Source of the DNA: Neorickettsia findlayensis
GTDB lineage: Bacteria; Pseudomonadota; Alphaproteobacteria; Rickettsiales; Anaplasmataceae
Assembly (NCBI RefSeq): GCF_009856525.1
Contig: NZ_CP047224.1
Coordinates: 496,001-560,000, forward strand
Direction: 5' to 3'
Length of the DNA stretch: 64,000 nucleotides
Shown: piece after piece, positions 46,284 through 56,923 of the stretch
Layout of the letters: each line of letters opens with the position of its first letter
Numbering within the stretch: position 1 is the first letter of the stretch
Translations under genes and position numbers: made by a program
The notes under the pieces: model-generated
Seen by the model: only the letters and a program-made list of their open reading frames with translations
The model's database searches: none
What the model was told of the DNA's origin: nothing

Positions 46284-46502
46284 TTGTTTGAAATCGTTAA
46301 CAAGGCTTTTGAAGATATTGATAAGATAGAAATCCTCTTACAGTTGGGCGTAAATGTGATGGAGCAGAGTCAAATCAAAAATCAGCTCTTATCATTGGAG
46401 AAAAAGATCGATGAAATATGTCGTTTGGATCTTCCGGAGAAGCTCAAGCTTGATCTAATAGCAGCGTTAAAAAAGTTGCTAAGAAAAATACATTTATCTT
46501 AA
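46284..46502 (+). CDS. small orphan coiled-coil protein
   Basis: A 72-residue acidic-basic helical protein without a recognised family. The start is TTG at 46284, supported by GTGAGGAG with five to six bases between it and the start codon, the strongest ribosome-binding site in this part. Heptad-like Leu/Ile spacing (LLSLEKKIDEICRLDL) suggests a short coiled coil. It lies 110 bases after tRNA-Val and 235 bases before coxB on the same strand. Confidence 0.6.
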   Translation: MFEIVNKAFEDIDKIEILLQLGVNVMEQSQIKNQLLSLEKKIDEICRLDLPEKLKLDLIAALKKLLRKIHLS

Positions 46503-46701
46503 ATAATAAAAAATAACCCCTTATGTTGAGTGTAGGTTTTTGTTCTTGTGCAGGAGAGAGATATGATAAAAGTAAATTTTGTAATATTATAAATTAGTAA
46601 AATAAGAATATTGTTTCATTAATCTTACTTTTACTCAACTTATCTGCGAGTATTACCATTATCAGTACGTTTGTGATATTAAAAATCTTCTATTCGTGTT
46701 G

Positions 46702-46707
46702 TATAAT
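46702..46707 (+). promoter_or_regulatory. -10 hexamer before the cox-pet operon
   Basis: A perfect TATAAT at 46702-46707 lies 30 bases before the coxB ATG, after an AT-rich stretch. The -35 at normal spacing (near TTAAAA) is poor, so the promoter may depend on an activator or the call may be wrong. Confidence 0.35.
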
Positions 46708-46737
46708 AAGCCAAATCTTTAGGATCGACGTTGTTTT

Positions 46738-47505
46738 ATGCAGAAGCTTGTTTTAATACTCATTTTTCTGTTTCCAGTTTTCGCTTTTGGTGAACAACTT
46801 GGACAACCCCATGAATGGCAACTTGGATTCCAGCGATCAGCTAGCCCTGTGATGGACTATATCAATGACTTCCATAATCTGATGCTGATAATCATGGTTT
46901 GCATTGCCGCTGCGGTTAATGCTCTTCTTCTATATACTGTCATCCGGTTTAATAAGAAGAGAAATCCGTCTCCCTCTAAGACATCACACAACACTTTGCT
47001 GGAGATTGTGTGGACGGTGATACCGGTGCTTATCGTGTTAGGTATCTCTGTTCCTTCCTTGAAGGTGCTAAAGTACGAGGAGCATATTCCAGATGCGGAA
47101 ATGACAGTCAAAGTTATTGGACATCAATGGTATTGGACATACAACTATCCCGATCACAATGAAATTACTTTTGACAGCAATTTGAAGCATGATTTAGATG
47201 AGGGTGAGCCTCGATTACTAGCTGTGGATAATAACCTCGTCTTACCTATTGATACGACAGTAAGGATTCAAATCACTTCTGATGATGTAATACACAGTTG
47301 GGCAGTACCATCACTTGGAATAAAAAAGGATGCGGTCCCTGGAAGACTAAATGAGACCTGGGTTCGCATTAACAAGGAAGGTACTTATTACGGACAGTGC
47401 TCTGAGCTTTGCGGTATACTCCATGGTTTTATGCCTATAGCTGTGACTGCTGTAAGCAAAGAAGCATTCGAGGAATGGGTTACTCAAGCGAAGGATAGTT
47501 TTTAG
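46738..47505 (+). CDS. coxB: cytochrome c oxidase subunit II
   Basis: Subunit II of the aa3-type oxidase carries the CuA site that accepts electrons from cytochrome c. An N-terminal signal peptide (LVLILIFLFPVFAFG) is followed by two membrane segments (about 45-68 and 83-106). The CuA ligands are Cys221, Cys225 and His229 in QCSELCGILHGFM, with the upstream His in HSWAVPSLGIK. The aromatic GHQWYWTYNYPD is the electron-entry patch. Length 255 is usual. It is the first gene of a compact run of seven. Confidence 0.97.
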   Translation: MQKLVLILIFLFPVFAFGEQLGQPHEWQLGFQRSASPVMDYINDFHNLMLIIMVCIAAAVNALLLYTVIRFNKKRNPSPSKTSHNTLLEIVWTVIPVLIVLGISVPSLKVLKYEEHIPDAEMTVKVIGHQWYWTYNYPDHNEITFDSNLKHDLDEGEPRLLAVDNNLVLPIDTTVRIQITSDDVIHSWAVPSLGIKKDAVPGRLNETWVRINKEGTYYGQCSELCGILHGFMPIAVTAVSKEAFEEWVTQAKDSF

Positions 47506-47542
47506 TTTTGGAGATTAGTTAAGGTTAATTATTGTAATTGTT

Positions 47543-49102
47543 ATGGATAAACACTCAGAGGTCCCTAGGGGCATAAGGCGCTGGCTTTTTTCGACAAATC
47601 ACAAAGACATAGGTACGTTGTACATTATTCTTTCTATAGTTGGGGGAATTGTAGGTGGGCTTTTCTCGTTGATGTTACGTGCACAACTTGCACACCTAGA
47701 TGTCTTTATGGGTAACTATCAACTCTATAACGTATCTATAACTGCTCATGCAGCGGTTATGGTGTTCTTCATGCTTATGCCAGCACTTATAGCTGGATTT
47801 GGAAACTGGTTCGTTCCACTCATGATCGGAGCACCAGATATGTGTTTTCCAAGGCTGAACAACATCAGTTTTTGGATACTCTTTTTCTCATTAGTGATTA
47901 TCGTCATGTCTGCACTTATTGGCGAAGGACCGGGTACAGGTTGGACATTTTATCCACCACTTTCAGGAATTCATTTTCACCCTGATGTATCCATTGATTT
48001 AGCAGTTTTCGGTTTGCATTTAGCTGGTATTTCATCAATTCTCGGGGCTATCAACTTTATTGCAACTATACTAAACATGCGTGCACCAGGCATGACATTG
48101 TTCAAGATGCCGCTTTTTGTGTGGTCCATTTTCGTCACATCTGTACTAGTGCTCATAGTGATGCCGGTTCTAGCTGGTTGTCTTATGATGTTGCTCACCG
48201 ACCGTAACTTAGGTACAGCTTTTTTCGAGGTCGCAGGCGGAGGTGATCCACTTCTTTTCCAGCATTTGTTTTGGTTTTTTGGCCATCCAGAAGTTTATAT
48301 TATTATCCTTCCTGCGTTTGGTATTGTTAGTGAAGTTGTGTCCACCTTTTCGCAAAAACCGGTTTTTGGTTACAAAGGTATGGTCGCCGCAATGGCAGTC
48401 ATTGGCATAATTGGTTGTTTTGTATGGGCTCACCACATGTTTGTTACAGGTATTAATTTCAACGCCCTAGCCTACTTCACCATTGCAACAATGCTAGTTG
48501 GTGTTCCCACAGGCATAAAAGTCTTTAGTTGGATAGCAACAATGTGGGGTGGCTCAATAGATCTTAAAGCACCTATGCTTTTCGCTATAGGATTTATGTT
48601 CTTGTTTGTTATTGGCGGTGTTACAGGTATTGCACTTTCGAATTCCGCGTTAGATAAGGCTCTGCATGACACATACTATGTTGTTGGACATTTTCACTAT
48701 GTGATGTCAATTGCAGCACTGTTCGTCGTATACAGCGCCTTCTATTACTGGATTGGTAAAATGTCAGGGAGGCAATACAATGAGTGCTTTGCCAAAATCC
48801 ATTTTTGGATTACGCTCATTAGCGTAAATGTGATATTCATACCACACCACTTTTTAGGTCTAGCAGGTATGCCAAGAAGGATACCTGATTATCCGGATGC
48901 ATTTATTCCATGGAACTATGTTTCTTCTTTTGGTGCGGTGCTTGGGTTTGGATCAGCATTGTTTTTCGTGTTTATAGTTTTTCATACACTTTACAAAGGA
49001 AAAAAATGTGAGGCCAATCCTTGGGGTGGCAAGACTCTTGAATGGACTGTATCATCCCCTCCTCCGTTTCACTCATTTAAGAAGCAACCTGTAATAGAAT
49101 AG
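47543..49102 (+). CDS. coxA: cytochrome c oxidase subunit I
   Basis: Subunit I contains heme a, heme a3 and CuB and pumps protons. It begins with [11 protein letters not shown]. The D-channel aspartate region is [35 protein letters not shown] gives the cross-linked His-Tyr CuB ligands, and AHHMFVTG and VGHFHYVMS the other heme and copper histidines. Twelve membrane segments are expected. It starts 37 bases after coxB. coxC is not part of this operon. Confidence 0.98.
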   Translation: MDKHSEVPRGIRRWLFSTNHKDIGTLYIILSIVGGIVGGLFSLMLRAQLAHLDVFMGNYQLYNVSITAHAAVMVFFMLMPALIAGFGNWFVPLMIGAPDMCFPRLNNISFWILFFSLVIIVMSALIGEGPGTGWTFYPPLSGIHFHPDVSIDLAVFGLHLAGISSILGAINFIATILNMRAPGMTLFKMPLFVWSIFVTSVLVLIVMPVLAGCLMMLLTDRNLGTAFFEVAGGGDPLLFQHLFWFFGHPEVYIIILPAFGIVSEVVSTFSQKPVFGYKGMVAAMAVIGIIGCFVWAHHMFVTGINFNALAYFTIATMLVGVPTGIKVFSWIATMWGGSIDLKAPMLFAIGFMFLFVIGGVTGIALSNSALDKALHDTYYVVGHFHYVMSIAALFVVYSAFYYWIGKMSGRQYNECFAKIHFWITLISVNVIFIPHHFLGLAGMPRRIPDYPDAFIPWNYVSSFGAVLGFGSALFFVFIVFHTLYKGKKCEANPWGGKTLEWTVSSPPPFHSFKKQPVIE

Positions 49103-49112
49103 CGTTGGCAAG

Positions 49113-50021
49113 GTGTTTCGGATTGTATCTAAGATTGATTGGCTGACTGTGAGGGCGTATTTCGCCCTCCTAAAGCCTCGTGTTGTCAGTTTGGTCACTT
49201 TTACAGCAGTGGCTGGTGCTATGCTTGCGTATTTTTCTGGATATTATGCACCTTTTTTTTCGGTATTCACTGCTATTTTTTGCACTGCTGTAGGTTCTGG
49301 CGCGGCCGGCGCATTGAATATGTATTATGATCGTGATATAGACGCGATCATGAGCCGGACAAGCAGAAGGCCTATCCCCCAAGGTAAGATTTCACCAGGA
49401 GCGGCATTAATCTTCGGACTAGTGCTCTTTGCGTTGTCTGTGCTACTAATGGAGTTAGCAGTGAATCACTTATCCGCCGTTCTCTTGTCCATAGCAGTGT
49501 TTTACTACTCTGTGATTTACACGGTCTACTTGAAGAGACGTACACCTCAAAATATCGTCGTAGGGGGTGGAGCTGGAGCATTTCCGCCGATGATCGGATG
49601 GGCAGCTGTAACTAATCATATCGGCGTAGAAAGTTTAGTTCTTTTTTTAATAATATTTCTCTGGACGCCCCCGCATTTTTGGGCATTAGCATTAAAGAAC
49701 TCAAGTGAATATGAGGCCGCTGGAATCCCTATGTTGCCGGTTACCTCTGGAGTCAAGGCAACAAAAATGCAAATATTGTGTTACTCTATCCTTTTATTTA
49801 TAACCTCAATCTTACCGTACCTTCTAAGATTCTCTGGTGTGACCTATGTGATCGTGACCCTCATACTTGGATTTGTCTTTTTGTATTATGCGATTAATGT
49901 TTATCTAGACGAGAAGAAGTGTATGAAGTTATTCTATTACTCCGTGTTATACTTGTTCCTGCTTTTTGGAACATTGATTCTTGATGCTGCTTTGTCCACG
50001 GCATTTGGTGTGGTTATTTAA
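49113..50021 (+). CDS. ctaB: protoheme IX farnesyltransferase (heme O synthase)
   Basis: CtaB (Cox10) attaches farnesyl to heme B to make heme O, the precursor of heme A for CoxA. The UbiA-type aspartate motif is [19 protein letters not shown] (near 69-87). The second polar loop is [27 protein letters not shown] is the family hallmark. About nine membrane segments. The start is GTG at 49113, ten bases after coxA, and 14 bases separate its end from petA. Confidence 0.96.
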   Translation: MFRIVSKIDWLTVRAYFALLKPRVVSLVTFTAVAGAMLAYFSGYYAPFFSVFTAIFCTAVGSGAAGALNMYYDRDIDAIMSRTSRRPIPQGKISPGAALIFGLVLFALSVLLMELAVNHLSAVLLSIAVFYYSVIYTVYLKRRTPQNIVVGGGAGAFPPMIGWAAVTNHIGVESLVLFLIIFLWTPPHFWALALKNSSEYEAAGIPMLPVTSGVKATKMQILCYSILLFITSILPYLLRFSGVTYVIVTLILGFVFLYYAINVYLDEKKCMKLFYYSVLYLFLLFGTLILDAALSTAFGVVI

Positions 50022-50035
50022 TTTTCTGTAGACAG

Positions 50036-50557
50036 ATGGTAGATAAGAAAAGAAGAGATTTCATAGTTACAACTACGGTTGCTTTTGGTGCTGGCGGCGC
50101 TATTGCTGCTACCTGGCCCTTACTTAAGTCGTTTGGTCCCTCCGCGGATGTGCTTGCGACAGCAACAAGAGAAGTGGATATAAGCAGTGTGGAGCCTGGT
50201 CAGAGTGTGAAGGTTCTATGGCAAGGGAAACCGGTCTACATAAGGAACAGGACAGAAGAAGAAATAAAAATAGCGCAAAACGCCGATCTTGCTTCTCTTA
50301 AAGATCCTGAACTTGACGCCGTACGTGTAAAACCGAACAAGGAAAATTGGCTTGTAGTAGTTGGCGTGTGTACGCACCTTGGGTGTGTACCTCTTAGTAA
50401 TGCCAATGGAACCTTCTTCTGTCCTTGCCACGGATCGCACTATGATACTTCTGGCAGGGTTGTTTCCGGCCCAGCACCAACCAATCTTATTGTGCCGGAT
50501 TATTATTTCATCAACGATACAACAGTGATAATAGGAGCAAAAGAAAAAAATGTCTGA
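50036..50557 (+). CDS. petA: ubiquinol-cytochrome c reductase iron-sulfur (Rieske) subunit
   Basis: The Rieske protein carries the 2Fe-2S cluster of complex III. It has an N-terminal anchor with a twin-arginine-like KKRRDFIV motif before the hydrophobic stretch, so Tat export of the folded head is likely. Cluster ligands are in CTHLGCVP and [16 protein letters not shown] follows. Length 173 is typical. It overlaps petB by eight bases. Confidence 0.97.
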   Translation: MVDKKRRDFIVTTTVAFGAGGAIAATWPLLKSFGPSADVLATATREVDISSVEPGQSVKVLWQGKPVYIRNRTEEEIKIAQNADLASLKDPELDAVRVKPNKENWLVVVGVCTHLGCVPLSNANGTFFCPCHGSHYDTSGRVVSGPAPTNLIVPDYYFINDTTVIIGAKEKNV

Positions 50558-51782
50558 TACTGAAAGTACCCTAAAGGAAAATTCTGGTGTTATAGGATGG
50601 ATAGAACATAGGTTACCTGTCTTCTCGTTCTTGAGGGAGTTTCTTGTTGATTACAGAGCACCAAAGAACCTAAGTATTTTTTGGAATTTCGGTATATTGG
50701 CTGCGTTATCATTGGGAATCCAGCTTCTTACGGGAATATTTCTAGCTATGCATTATGATCCGAATGCTGCCAATGCGTTCGCAAGTGTGGAACATATAAC
50801 CAGAGATGTTAATTTTGGATGGCTACTTAGATACTCACACCAAGTTGGAGCATCAATGTTTTTCGCCGTGGTATACATTCATATCTTCCGGGGATTGTAT
50901 TATGGTTCATATAAAAACCCACGAGAGCTGCTCTGGATAATTGGTGTCGTAATATACTTATGCATGATGGCCACTGGCTTTCTTGGATATGTTCTCCCAT
51001 GGGGTCAGATGAGTTTTTGGGGAGCAACCGTGATAACTAATTTCTTCTCAGCGATCCCTGTTTTCGGAGAATCAATAGTGCAGTGGATTTGGGGTGGGTT
51101 TGCTGTGGGAAATCCTACCTTGAATAAATTTTTTGCCTTACATTACCTTTTTCCGTTCATTATAGTTGCACTAGCGTGCCTGCATATGGTTGCCTTACAT
51201 AAGTTTGGTTCGAATAATCCATCTGGAATAGAAGTAGCATCTATAAAGGAGACCGTCCCTTTTCATCCGTATTATACTGCTAAGGACTTTGTGACAATTG
51301 TACTGTTTTTCCTTGTATTTTCGGGATTTGTATTTTTTGCGCCTGATTATCTAGGACACCCGGATAATTTTATTGAGGCAGATCCACTGGTTACTCCAAG
51401 TCATATAGTCCCAGAATGGTATTTTCTGCCTTTCTATGCAATTTTACGCGCAATTCCAAGCAAACTCGGAGGAGTGATAGCTCTGCTTTCTTCAGTTCTA
51501 ATACTAGTAGCAGTACCATGGCTGGATACTTCAAAAGTTAAAAGTGGTAGGTACCGTCCACTTTTCAAAAAATTCTTTTTTGTCTTCGTGGTGAATTTTC
51601 TATTTTTGATTTGGTTAGGCGGTAGAGAAGCTGTGGAGCCCTACATAAGTATGAGCAGAGTGGCAACACTGTACTACTTCAGTTATTTTATGCTTGTACT
51701 GCCTATATTAGGGAAGCTTGAAAAAACACTACCGTTGCCACAGAGTATTGAAGATAGCATCAGGGAGAGCAACAAAAATTAG
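50550..51782 (+). CDS. petB: cytochrome b of the bc1 complex
   Basis: The membrane-embedded subunit with two b hemes and both quinone sites. It shows [24 protein letters not shown], the heme histidines in [22 protein letters not shown] and in [20 protein letters not shown], the PEWY quinol motif ([15 protein letters not shown]), and [16 protein letters not shown]. Length 410 is the full eight-helix form, not split into b6 and subunit IV. Its ATG lies inside the petA 3' end. Confidence 0.98.
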   Translation: MSDTESTLKENSGVIGWIEHRLPVFSFLREFLVDYRAPKNLSIFWNFGILAALSLGIQLLTGIFLAMHYDPNAANAFASVEHITRDVNFGWLLRYSHQVGASMFFAVVYIHIFRGLYYGSYKNPRELLWIIGVVIYLCMMATGFLGYVLPWGQMSFWGATVITNFFSAIPVFGESIVQWIWGGFAVGNPTLNKFFALHYLFPFIIVALACLHMVALHKFGSNNPSGIEVASIKETVPFHPYYTAKDFVTIVLFFLVFSGFVFFAPDYLGHPDNFIEADPLVTPSHIVPEWYFLPFYAILRAIPSKLGGVIALLSSVLILVAVPWLDTSKVKSGRYRPLFKKFFFVFVVNFLFLIWLGGREAVEPYISMSRVATLYYFSYFMLVLPILGKLEKTLPLPQSIEDSIRESNKN

Positions 51783-51793
51783 GTCCATTAAAT

Positions 51794-52564
51794 ATGAAAA
51801 AATATTTTTTTATTGCTCTTTTGCTTTGTCAAGTTTCTGCACTTGCAAGCGAGGGGAATTTTAAACCGGAAGAGCCAGTCAAGATGCCTTGGTCGTTTGA
51901 AGGACCGCTTGGTACATTCGATAAGCAGAGTATAAGGCGCGGTCTGAAAGTGTATCAACAGGTCTGTGCGGCTTGCCACTCACTTAATAGAATATCGTTC
52001 CGCCACCTTCTGGGTGCTGGTTTTACGCTAGAAGAGGCTAAGTCAATAGCATCGGAGTATCAGGTGAAGGATGGTCCTAATGATGATGGTGAATATTATG
52101 AACGCCCGGGTGTGCTCTCGGACTACTTTGTTCCTCCTTATGCAAACAGAAAGGCAGCAGAGGCAGCAAATAATGGTGCATATCCACCGGATTTATCGCT
52201 CATTGCACGTGGTAGAATGGGCGGGGCAAATTACTTATACTCTCTTTTGATTGGATTCACAGATGAGGAAGCACCTGAAGGACTATACAGTAACCCATAT
52301 TTTTCCACTGGTAAAATTGCTATGGCGCCACCTCTGTTTCAAGATATTATGTCCTATGAGGACGGTACACCAGCTACAGTCGAGCAAATGGCTTTTGATG
52401 TAGTACATTTCCTCCACTGGGCATCCGAATACGAGATGGAATACCGCAAGAGACTCGGATTGAAGGTGATGGGATTTCTTTCGATATTGCTAGTGCTCTC
52501 GTGGGTTTCAAACAAACGCATTTGGAAAGATATTAAGCAGGCAAGTAATGATGGCACATCATAA
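51794..52564 (+). CDS. petC: cytochrome c1
   Basis: Cytochrome c1 passes electrons from the Rieske protein to cytochrome c. A cleavable signal peptide (YFFIALLLCQVSALA) leads to the heme-binding CAACH at residues 58-62, which makes it a CcmF client. The sixth-ligand methionine region is GKIAMAPPL. A C-terminal anchor (GLKVMGFLSILLVLSWVS) holds it to the membrane. It starts 11 bases after petB. Confidence 0.96.
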   Translation: MKKYFFIALLLCQVSALASEGNFKPEEPVKMPWSFEGPLGTFDKQSIRRGLKVYQQVCAACHSLNRISFRHLLGAGFTLEEAKSIASEYQVKDGPNDDGEYYERPGVLSDYFVPPYANRKAAEAANNGAYPPDLSLIARGRMGGANYLYSLLIGFTDEEAPEGLYSNPYFSTGKIAMAPPLFQDIMSYEDGTPATVEQMAFDVVHFLHWASEYEMEYRKRLGLKVMGFLSILLVLSWVSNKRIWKDIKQASNDGTS

Positions 52565-52620
52565 ATGGATTTCTCATATTATAATAGCCAGGTTTTTATC
52601 GCTTTTATTATATTAATCCA

Positions 52621-54150
52621 ATGCGTTCGTTGCGCGTAAGGTATTTCCTTCTGTTGTTTCTTTTTCTGGCTTCTGCCTTCGTTGTTTGGGGTAATTTTTC
52701 TTCTGGACCAAATAAAAAAATTAATCTTGGATTAGATTTGCGCGGAGGTGTAAGTATTACGATGTCTATAAATCGCACCGAATACATTCACGAGAAACTG
52801 CGCAGGCTTGTCTCTGAAATCTTAGAATTTGCAAAAGAAAAAGGTATAAAAATCAAAAAAATTGGGATTGATGACTCAAACCAAATAATTTCGATCTCGC
52901 TTGAACAGTCGGAAGAAAACAATATCGCGGTTATAAGGGATTTTTTTAAAACTTCTGACGAAATAGTGTTTGATAGCATCGATCAGAAACGTGCGTATAT
53001 GCAACTTTCGTATTCCGAACGCTACCTCAACGAAATAAATAAGAAATTGCTTGAAGATTCCATAAATAACCTTAGGAGACGAGTAGATGAGTTCGGTGTA
53101 AGAGAGACATTGATTTATTCACTCGGTGGAGACCGTATTGCAATAGAAGTCCCCGGTCTGAACGATCCAGAAGAACTAGTAACACTACTTGGTAAAACAG
53201 CAAAGCTGAGTTTCCATATGGTCGTCAATGACACTTCGACGATCCTGGGCAAATTTTTTCTGAAGGATAAATTCGGTAGGAGTTTGCCACTTGAGAGAAC
53301 ATCCTCTCTTACTGGGGATCTCCTGGACGATGCTAGCGTTGCGTTTAGTCAAAGGGGTGCACCGGTAGTGCGATTCAAATTCAATGCCTATGGCACAAAA
53401 AAACTAGACCAACTATCAAGAGCTAACGTAGGAAGAGCAATGGCAATAGTACTGGATGACGTTGTCCTGACTGCACCTATAATTCGCGATCCGATCATCA
53501 ATGGACGTGGTGAAATATCCGGCAATTTCAACGTTAAGGAAGCCAAAGAACTTGCGCTACTGCTCAAGTCTGGTTCTTTACCTGCAGAACTTACGGTAAT
53601 CGAACAGAGAGCTATTGGACCTTCACTTGGCGCGGAGGCAATACTTTTAGGAAAAAGGGCTAGCGTCCTTGCGATATTGTTAGTAGTAGCATTCATGTTA
53701 TTTGCGTATGGGTGGTATGGTGTGGCTGCAACTATAGCACTAATAGTAAATCTGACACTACTGGTGGCAAGCTTGACATTACTAGAAGCAACACTCACTC
53801 TTCCAGGAATCGCTGGATTAATACTTACAATAGGCATGGCAGTCGATGCAAATGTACTTATTTTTGAGCGGATGCGGGAGGAATTCAAAAGGACGGGTGT
53901 CCTAAGAAATTCATTCATGAATGGCTTCGAAAATGCAAAAGCAACAATTTTTGACGCAAACATTACCACAATGCTTGCTGCACTTATGATGATTTTCGTT
54001 GGTTCTGGTCCCATCAGAAGTTTTGCTGTTACACTGTCCCTTGGAATCATCACTTCAGTTTTTTCATCAATTTTTGTGACGAGAGTATTACTGGAAGCGT
54101 TTATGGTATTCAAAAAACCATCCAAGTCAAACTATGGCGGTTCTCCCTAG
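52621..54150 (+). CDS. secD: protein translocase subunit SecD
   Basis: SecD, with SecF, uses the proton gradient to help complete Sec export. It has a first membrane segment near 8-24, the D1 motif INLGLDLRGGVSITM, the periplasmic P1 head, then NNLRRRVDEFGVRE, GRGEISGNF, and five clustered membrane segments with GIAGLILTIGMAVDANVLIFERMREE. Length 509 is normal for alphaproteobacteria. It follows petC by 56 bases and is the last gene of this run. secF is not adjacent, as is common in Rickettsiales. Confidence 0.96.
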   Translation: MRSLRVRYFLLLFLFLASAFVVWGNFSSGPNKKINLGLDLRGGVSITMSINRTEYIHEKLRRLVSEILEFAKEKGIKIKKIGIDDSNQIISISLEQSEENNIAVIRDFFKTSDEIVFDSIDQKRAYMQLSYSERYLNEINKKLLEDSINNLRRRVDEFGVRETLIYSLGGDRIAIEVPGLNDPEELVTLLGKTAKLSFHMVVNDTSTILGKFFLKDKFGRSLPLERTSSLTGDLLDDASVAFSQRGAPVVRFKFNAYGTKKLDQLSRANVGRAMAIVLDDVVLTAPIIRDPIINGRGEISGNFNVKEAKELALLLKSGSLPAELTVIEQRAIGPSLGAEAILLGKRASVLAILLVVAFMLFAYGWYGVAATIALIVNLTLLVASLTLLEATLTLPGIAGLILTIGMAVDANVLIFERMREEFKRTGVLRNSFMNGFENAKATIFDANITTMLAALMMIFVGSGPIRSFAVTLSLGIITSVFSSIFVTRVLLEAFMVFKKPSKSNYGGSP

Positions 54151-54353
54151 ATTATAGATTTGATGTTAAGATACCGAGCCATCTTTCTATAATCATGAGC
54201 AAAGTCAGGACGCTCTCTCTGGTCGTATGTGTGCACTTTCTTAACAGGAGAACTCTAAGCACGTGACCATTTGTACAAACGGTGCCACACAATATACGTA
54301 AAAGAGCCATGGTAGTGTCAAATTCCCAACAACCTCAAAGATAAAGTTACACT

Positions 54354-55043
54354 TTATTTTTTGCGCATTGCAAAACCCATATAGTTCATTGAAACATCAC
54401 TGCTTGAGCTCCAGGAGTCGGATAAAATACAATAAGTTAGACCCCTGATACCGCTTATTTCTAAGCCAGAACATTCAAAAAATTTGTTCAATTCAGAAGG
54501 GCGTAAAAATCTTTTCCAGGAATGGGTATGCTTTGGAACAAGCCCAAGGATATATTCTGCTGTAAGGATACCAAGTAAAAACGATTTCACGGTTTTATTT
54601 AAAGTAGAAAAAAAGACTTTCCCTCCTGGAAGCAAGATTTCTGCAGAAAGACGTATAAACTCCTCGAGATTATCAATGTGCTCCACCACTTCCATGATAC
54701 ATATGACATCAAACTGACTATCATTTTGTTGCACATAATCTTCTAACGACGTGGCAAAATATTTTACTTCACCTCTACCATGATTGGCAGCAACATTTAT
54801 GCTCTTGCTACATGGGTCTATTGCTGTCACAATTCCCCCTAGACTCGCCAAATCTTCAGAAAGAATTCCACCCCCACAACCTATATCGAGTATTCTCTTA
54901 CCTACTATATCTTCATGACCTAGTATGTATCGCACTCGCATTTTATTCATTTTGTGAAGCATCCCAAAACTGCCATCAGCAGTGTGCCACTCATCGGCAA
55001 GAGCCGCAAACTTTTCTATTTCTTTTTTATTTACAGTCGTCAT
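54354..55043 (-). CDS. ubiG: ubiquinone biosynthesis O-methyltransferase UbiG
   Basis: UbiG does both O-methylations of the ubiquinone ring. The protein starts with FAALADEWHTADGSFGMLHKMN, a UbiG hallmark. ILDIGCGGGILSEDLASLGG is the SAM site. VICMEVVEHIDN and FFSTLNKTVKSFLLGI are conserved family blocks, and the latter includes the membrane-association loop. Length 229 is typical. It converges on secD. Ubiquinone is the substrate for petABC and the product for NuoE-containing complex I. Confidence 0.95.
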   Translation of the reverse strand: MTTVNKKEIEKFAALADEWHTADGSFGMLHKMNKMRVRYILGHEDIVGKRILDIGCGGGILSEDLASLGGIVTAIDPCSKSINVAANHGRGEVKYFATSLEDYVQQNDSQFDVICIMEVVEHIDNLEEFIRLSAEILLPGGKVFFSTLNKTVKSFLLGILTAEYILGLVPKHTHSWKRFLRPSELNKFFECSGLEISGIRGLTYCILSDSWSSSSDVSMNYMGFAMRKK

Positions 55044-55176
55044 TTATTCACAGAATTACTCTTTCTCCTTCAATTGGCATCATAACGCATGGTGTGTATT
55101 CAAAGAAGTGACAAAACATTCTACTTAAATACGTTATGAAGCAAAAGCAATAACTTGCAATGCCTCTCTTTCAAGT

Positions 55177-55204
55177 TTTACAAAATGTAAGTTTCCTTTA
55201 TACT
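55177..55204 (+). promoter_or_regulatory. promoter of tRNA-Arg
   Basis: TTTACA (55177-55182), a 16-base spacer and TATACT (55199-55204) lie ten bases before the mature 5' end of tRNA-Arg, so transcription would start almost at the tRNA. Both hexamers are close to the sigma-70 consensus. Confidence 0.5.
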
Positions 55205-55213
55205 TTAGACTGG

Positions 55214-55287
55214 GGTCCCGTAGCTCAGTAGGATAGAGCAACAGATTCCTAATCTGTGTGTCGTGTGTTCGAATCGCACCGGGATCA
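55214..55287 (+). tRNA. tRNA-Arg (anticodon CCT)
   Basis: Acceptor GGTCCCG pairs with CGGGATC (one G-U), discriminator A. The D arm is GCTC...GAGC, anticodon stem ACAGA/TCTGT with loop TTCCTAA (anticodon CCT), and T arm GTGTG-TTCGAAT-CGCAC. It is 74 bases long with no encoded CCA and has its own promoter. Confidence 0.95.
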
Positions 55288-55553
55288 TTAGTTTAAAACA
55301 GAATTTTGTCATTCTCATTTAAAGGAACCGTACTGTTTATCATTCTTCACTTTCCTGAATGTAGTCTTACACGTCTATTTACGAGAGGAATATTGGTAAC
55401 TTGCTACTTTGCTCAGTTCCTTTATTTCGCCTGGGTTTTCACTATCAATTCCTAGTGAATTGTCACGAAAGCTACTTTCCTCCAATAATGCATTGGAGAT
55501 CTACCCCGCTATATGCTAGTAAGAAAGCCGTACTAACATGAACAGTGAGTCTT

Positions 55554-56489
55554 TTAATACTCAAAAATTGTTACACCATAGGTAAATCCAGCACCCATAG
55601 CCGCAAAAAGTATTTTAGTACCCTTTTTTAGCGGTGCTTGAGAATTCATATAAGCTAGTGTAATTGGTATTGACGCAGCAGAGGTGTTTGCGTAGCGATC
55701 CACAGTGACAACAACTTTAGAGCGATCTATACCTATTTTCTCACCTATAAGCTCTATAATTCTTATATTAGCCTGGTGCATTACAAAATAGTCTAGGTCC
55801 TCAACCCTAATAGCACTTGTTTTGAGCGCCTCACCTATGGCAGAAGTTAATCTTTTGACAGCCGCTTCAAACACACTTCGACCATTCATTTTAAGCATTC
55901 CACCCACTTCTGCCAAAAGTGCTTCTCCAATGGAAGAATCACAAGCCATTTGCTCGTACAATATCCCACCAGAATTACCAGCTGATACCAATACGGCACC
56001 TGCACCATCACCAAAGAGAACACAAGTATTTCGATCATTCCAATCAATGATTGTGGACATGGCTTCTGCTCCAACTAAAAGTACTTTAGAAACCTTCTCA
56101 GACGCGATCATTGCATCAACAATTGAGAGAGCATATAGAAATCCAGTACATGCAGCATTGATATCAAAAGACACGATATGTCTCTCTATGCCTAATCTTG
56201 CCTGTAACATATTTGCAACTGCAGGTAACCTTTTATTAGCAGTACACGTCGCGACAATTATCGCATCAATATCTTTTTGGGAAAAATGCATCGCCTTTTC
56301 AAGACAGTCCAAAGATGCTCTCAAGGCAAGTTCACATACATCTTCTTCATCGACTATATACCTGGTTCTGATCCCAGTACGCTTAAGGATCCACTCATCA
56401 GATGTATCAACCAACTCCTCAAGGTCAAAATTAGTAAGCACTCTTTTTGGTAAATAGCAACCAAAACTCAAGAAATTAGTTTTCTTCAT
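55554..56489 (-). CDS. fabH: 3-oxoacyl-ACP synthase III (KASIII)
   Basis: FabH starts fatty acid synthesis by condensing acetyl-CoA with malonyl-ACP. The catalytic Cys is in DINAACTGFLYAL, His in VMHQANIRI and Asn in RYANTSAASIPI. DEWILKRTGIRTRY near the N-terminus is the KASIII signature. A TTG would allow a start at 56525, but the ATG at 56489 has AGGA eight bases upstream and begins with the usual NFLSFGCYLP. It is the last gene of rpmF-plsX-fabH, with 434 bases between plsX and fabH, so it may have its own promoter. Confidence 0.96.
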   Translation of the reverse strand: MKKTNFLSFGCYLPKRVLTNFDLEELVDTSDEWILKRTGIRTRYIVDEEDVCELALRASLDCLEKAMHFSQKDIDAIIVATCTANKRLPAVANMLQARLGIERHIVSFDINAACTGFLYALSIVDAMIASEKVSKVLLVGAEAMSTIIDWNDRNTCVLFGDGAGAVLVSAGNSGGILYEQMACDSSIGEALLAEVGGMLKMNGRSVFEAAVKRLTSAIGEALKTSAIRVEDLDYFVMHQANIRIIELIGEKIGIDRSKVVVTVDRYANTSAASIPITLAYMNSQAPLKKGTKILFAAMGAGFTYGVTIFEY

Positions 56490-56923
56490 TATAATCCTGT
56501 GTAAAAATCCATGAACACATGTCAAATGCCACTCATCTCTTATCGTCTAGGGTCGAGTAAAACTACAGTAGGGTGCAAAAAAGCATATGTCTAACGCAAT
56601 AAAACAACATATCGCAGGCACAAAAAGTCGTATTCGTGTAGATATAGCAAGTCCTTTTCTCGCAACCTCTTTGACAGAACGAGATTCACAGCCCTCTTTA
56701 CCACCTCTTTCTGAAAAATACACTTACCTATTGCAAGATCAAACAAACATTGCAGAAGTTTTTCTCACACGAATTACGTAAAAGCCTCATAAAAAAACAC
56801 ACTACCAATAGGATACACAACCTAAACACAGACGTATGCAACCATACATTTCACACTCGTTTATGACAAGACCCCAATGCAAGCTCAAGCTCTTAGAGTG
56901 ACGGCAAGTACAAATAGTACTTT

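Noticed and set aside
53388-54125. 245-codon antisense frame inside secD
   Set aside because: It is wholly inside the certain secD gene; low-complexity Ser/Ala/Ile composition is typical of an antisense shadow.
56587-56781. 64-codon forward frame upstream of fabH
   Set aside because: No ribosome-binding site, no family and no neighbour on that strand; it lies in the non-coding region before fabH. Not supported enough to list.
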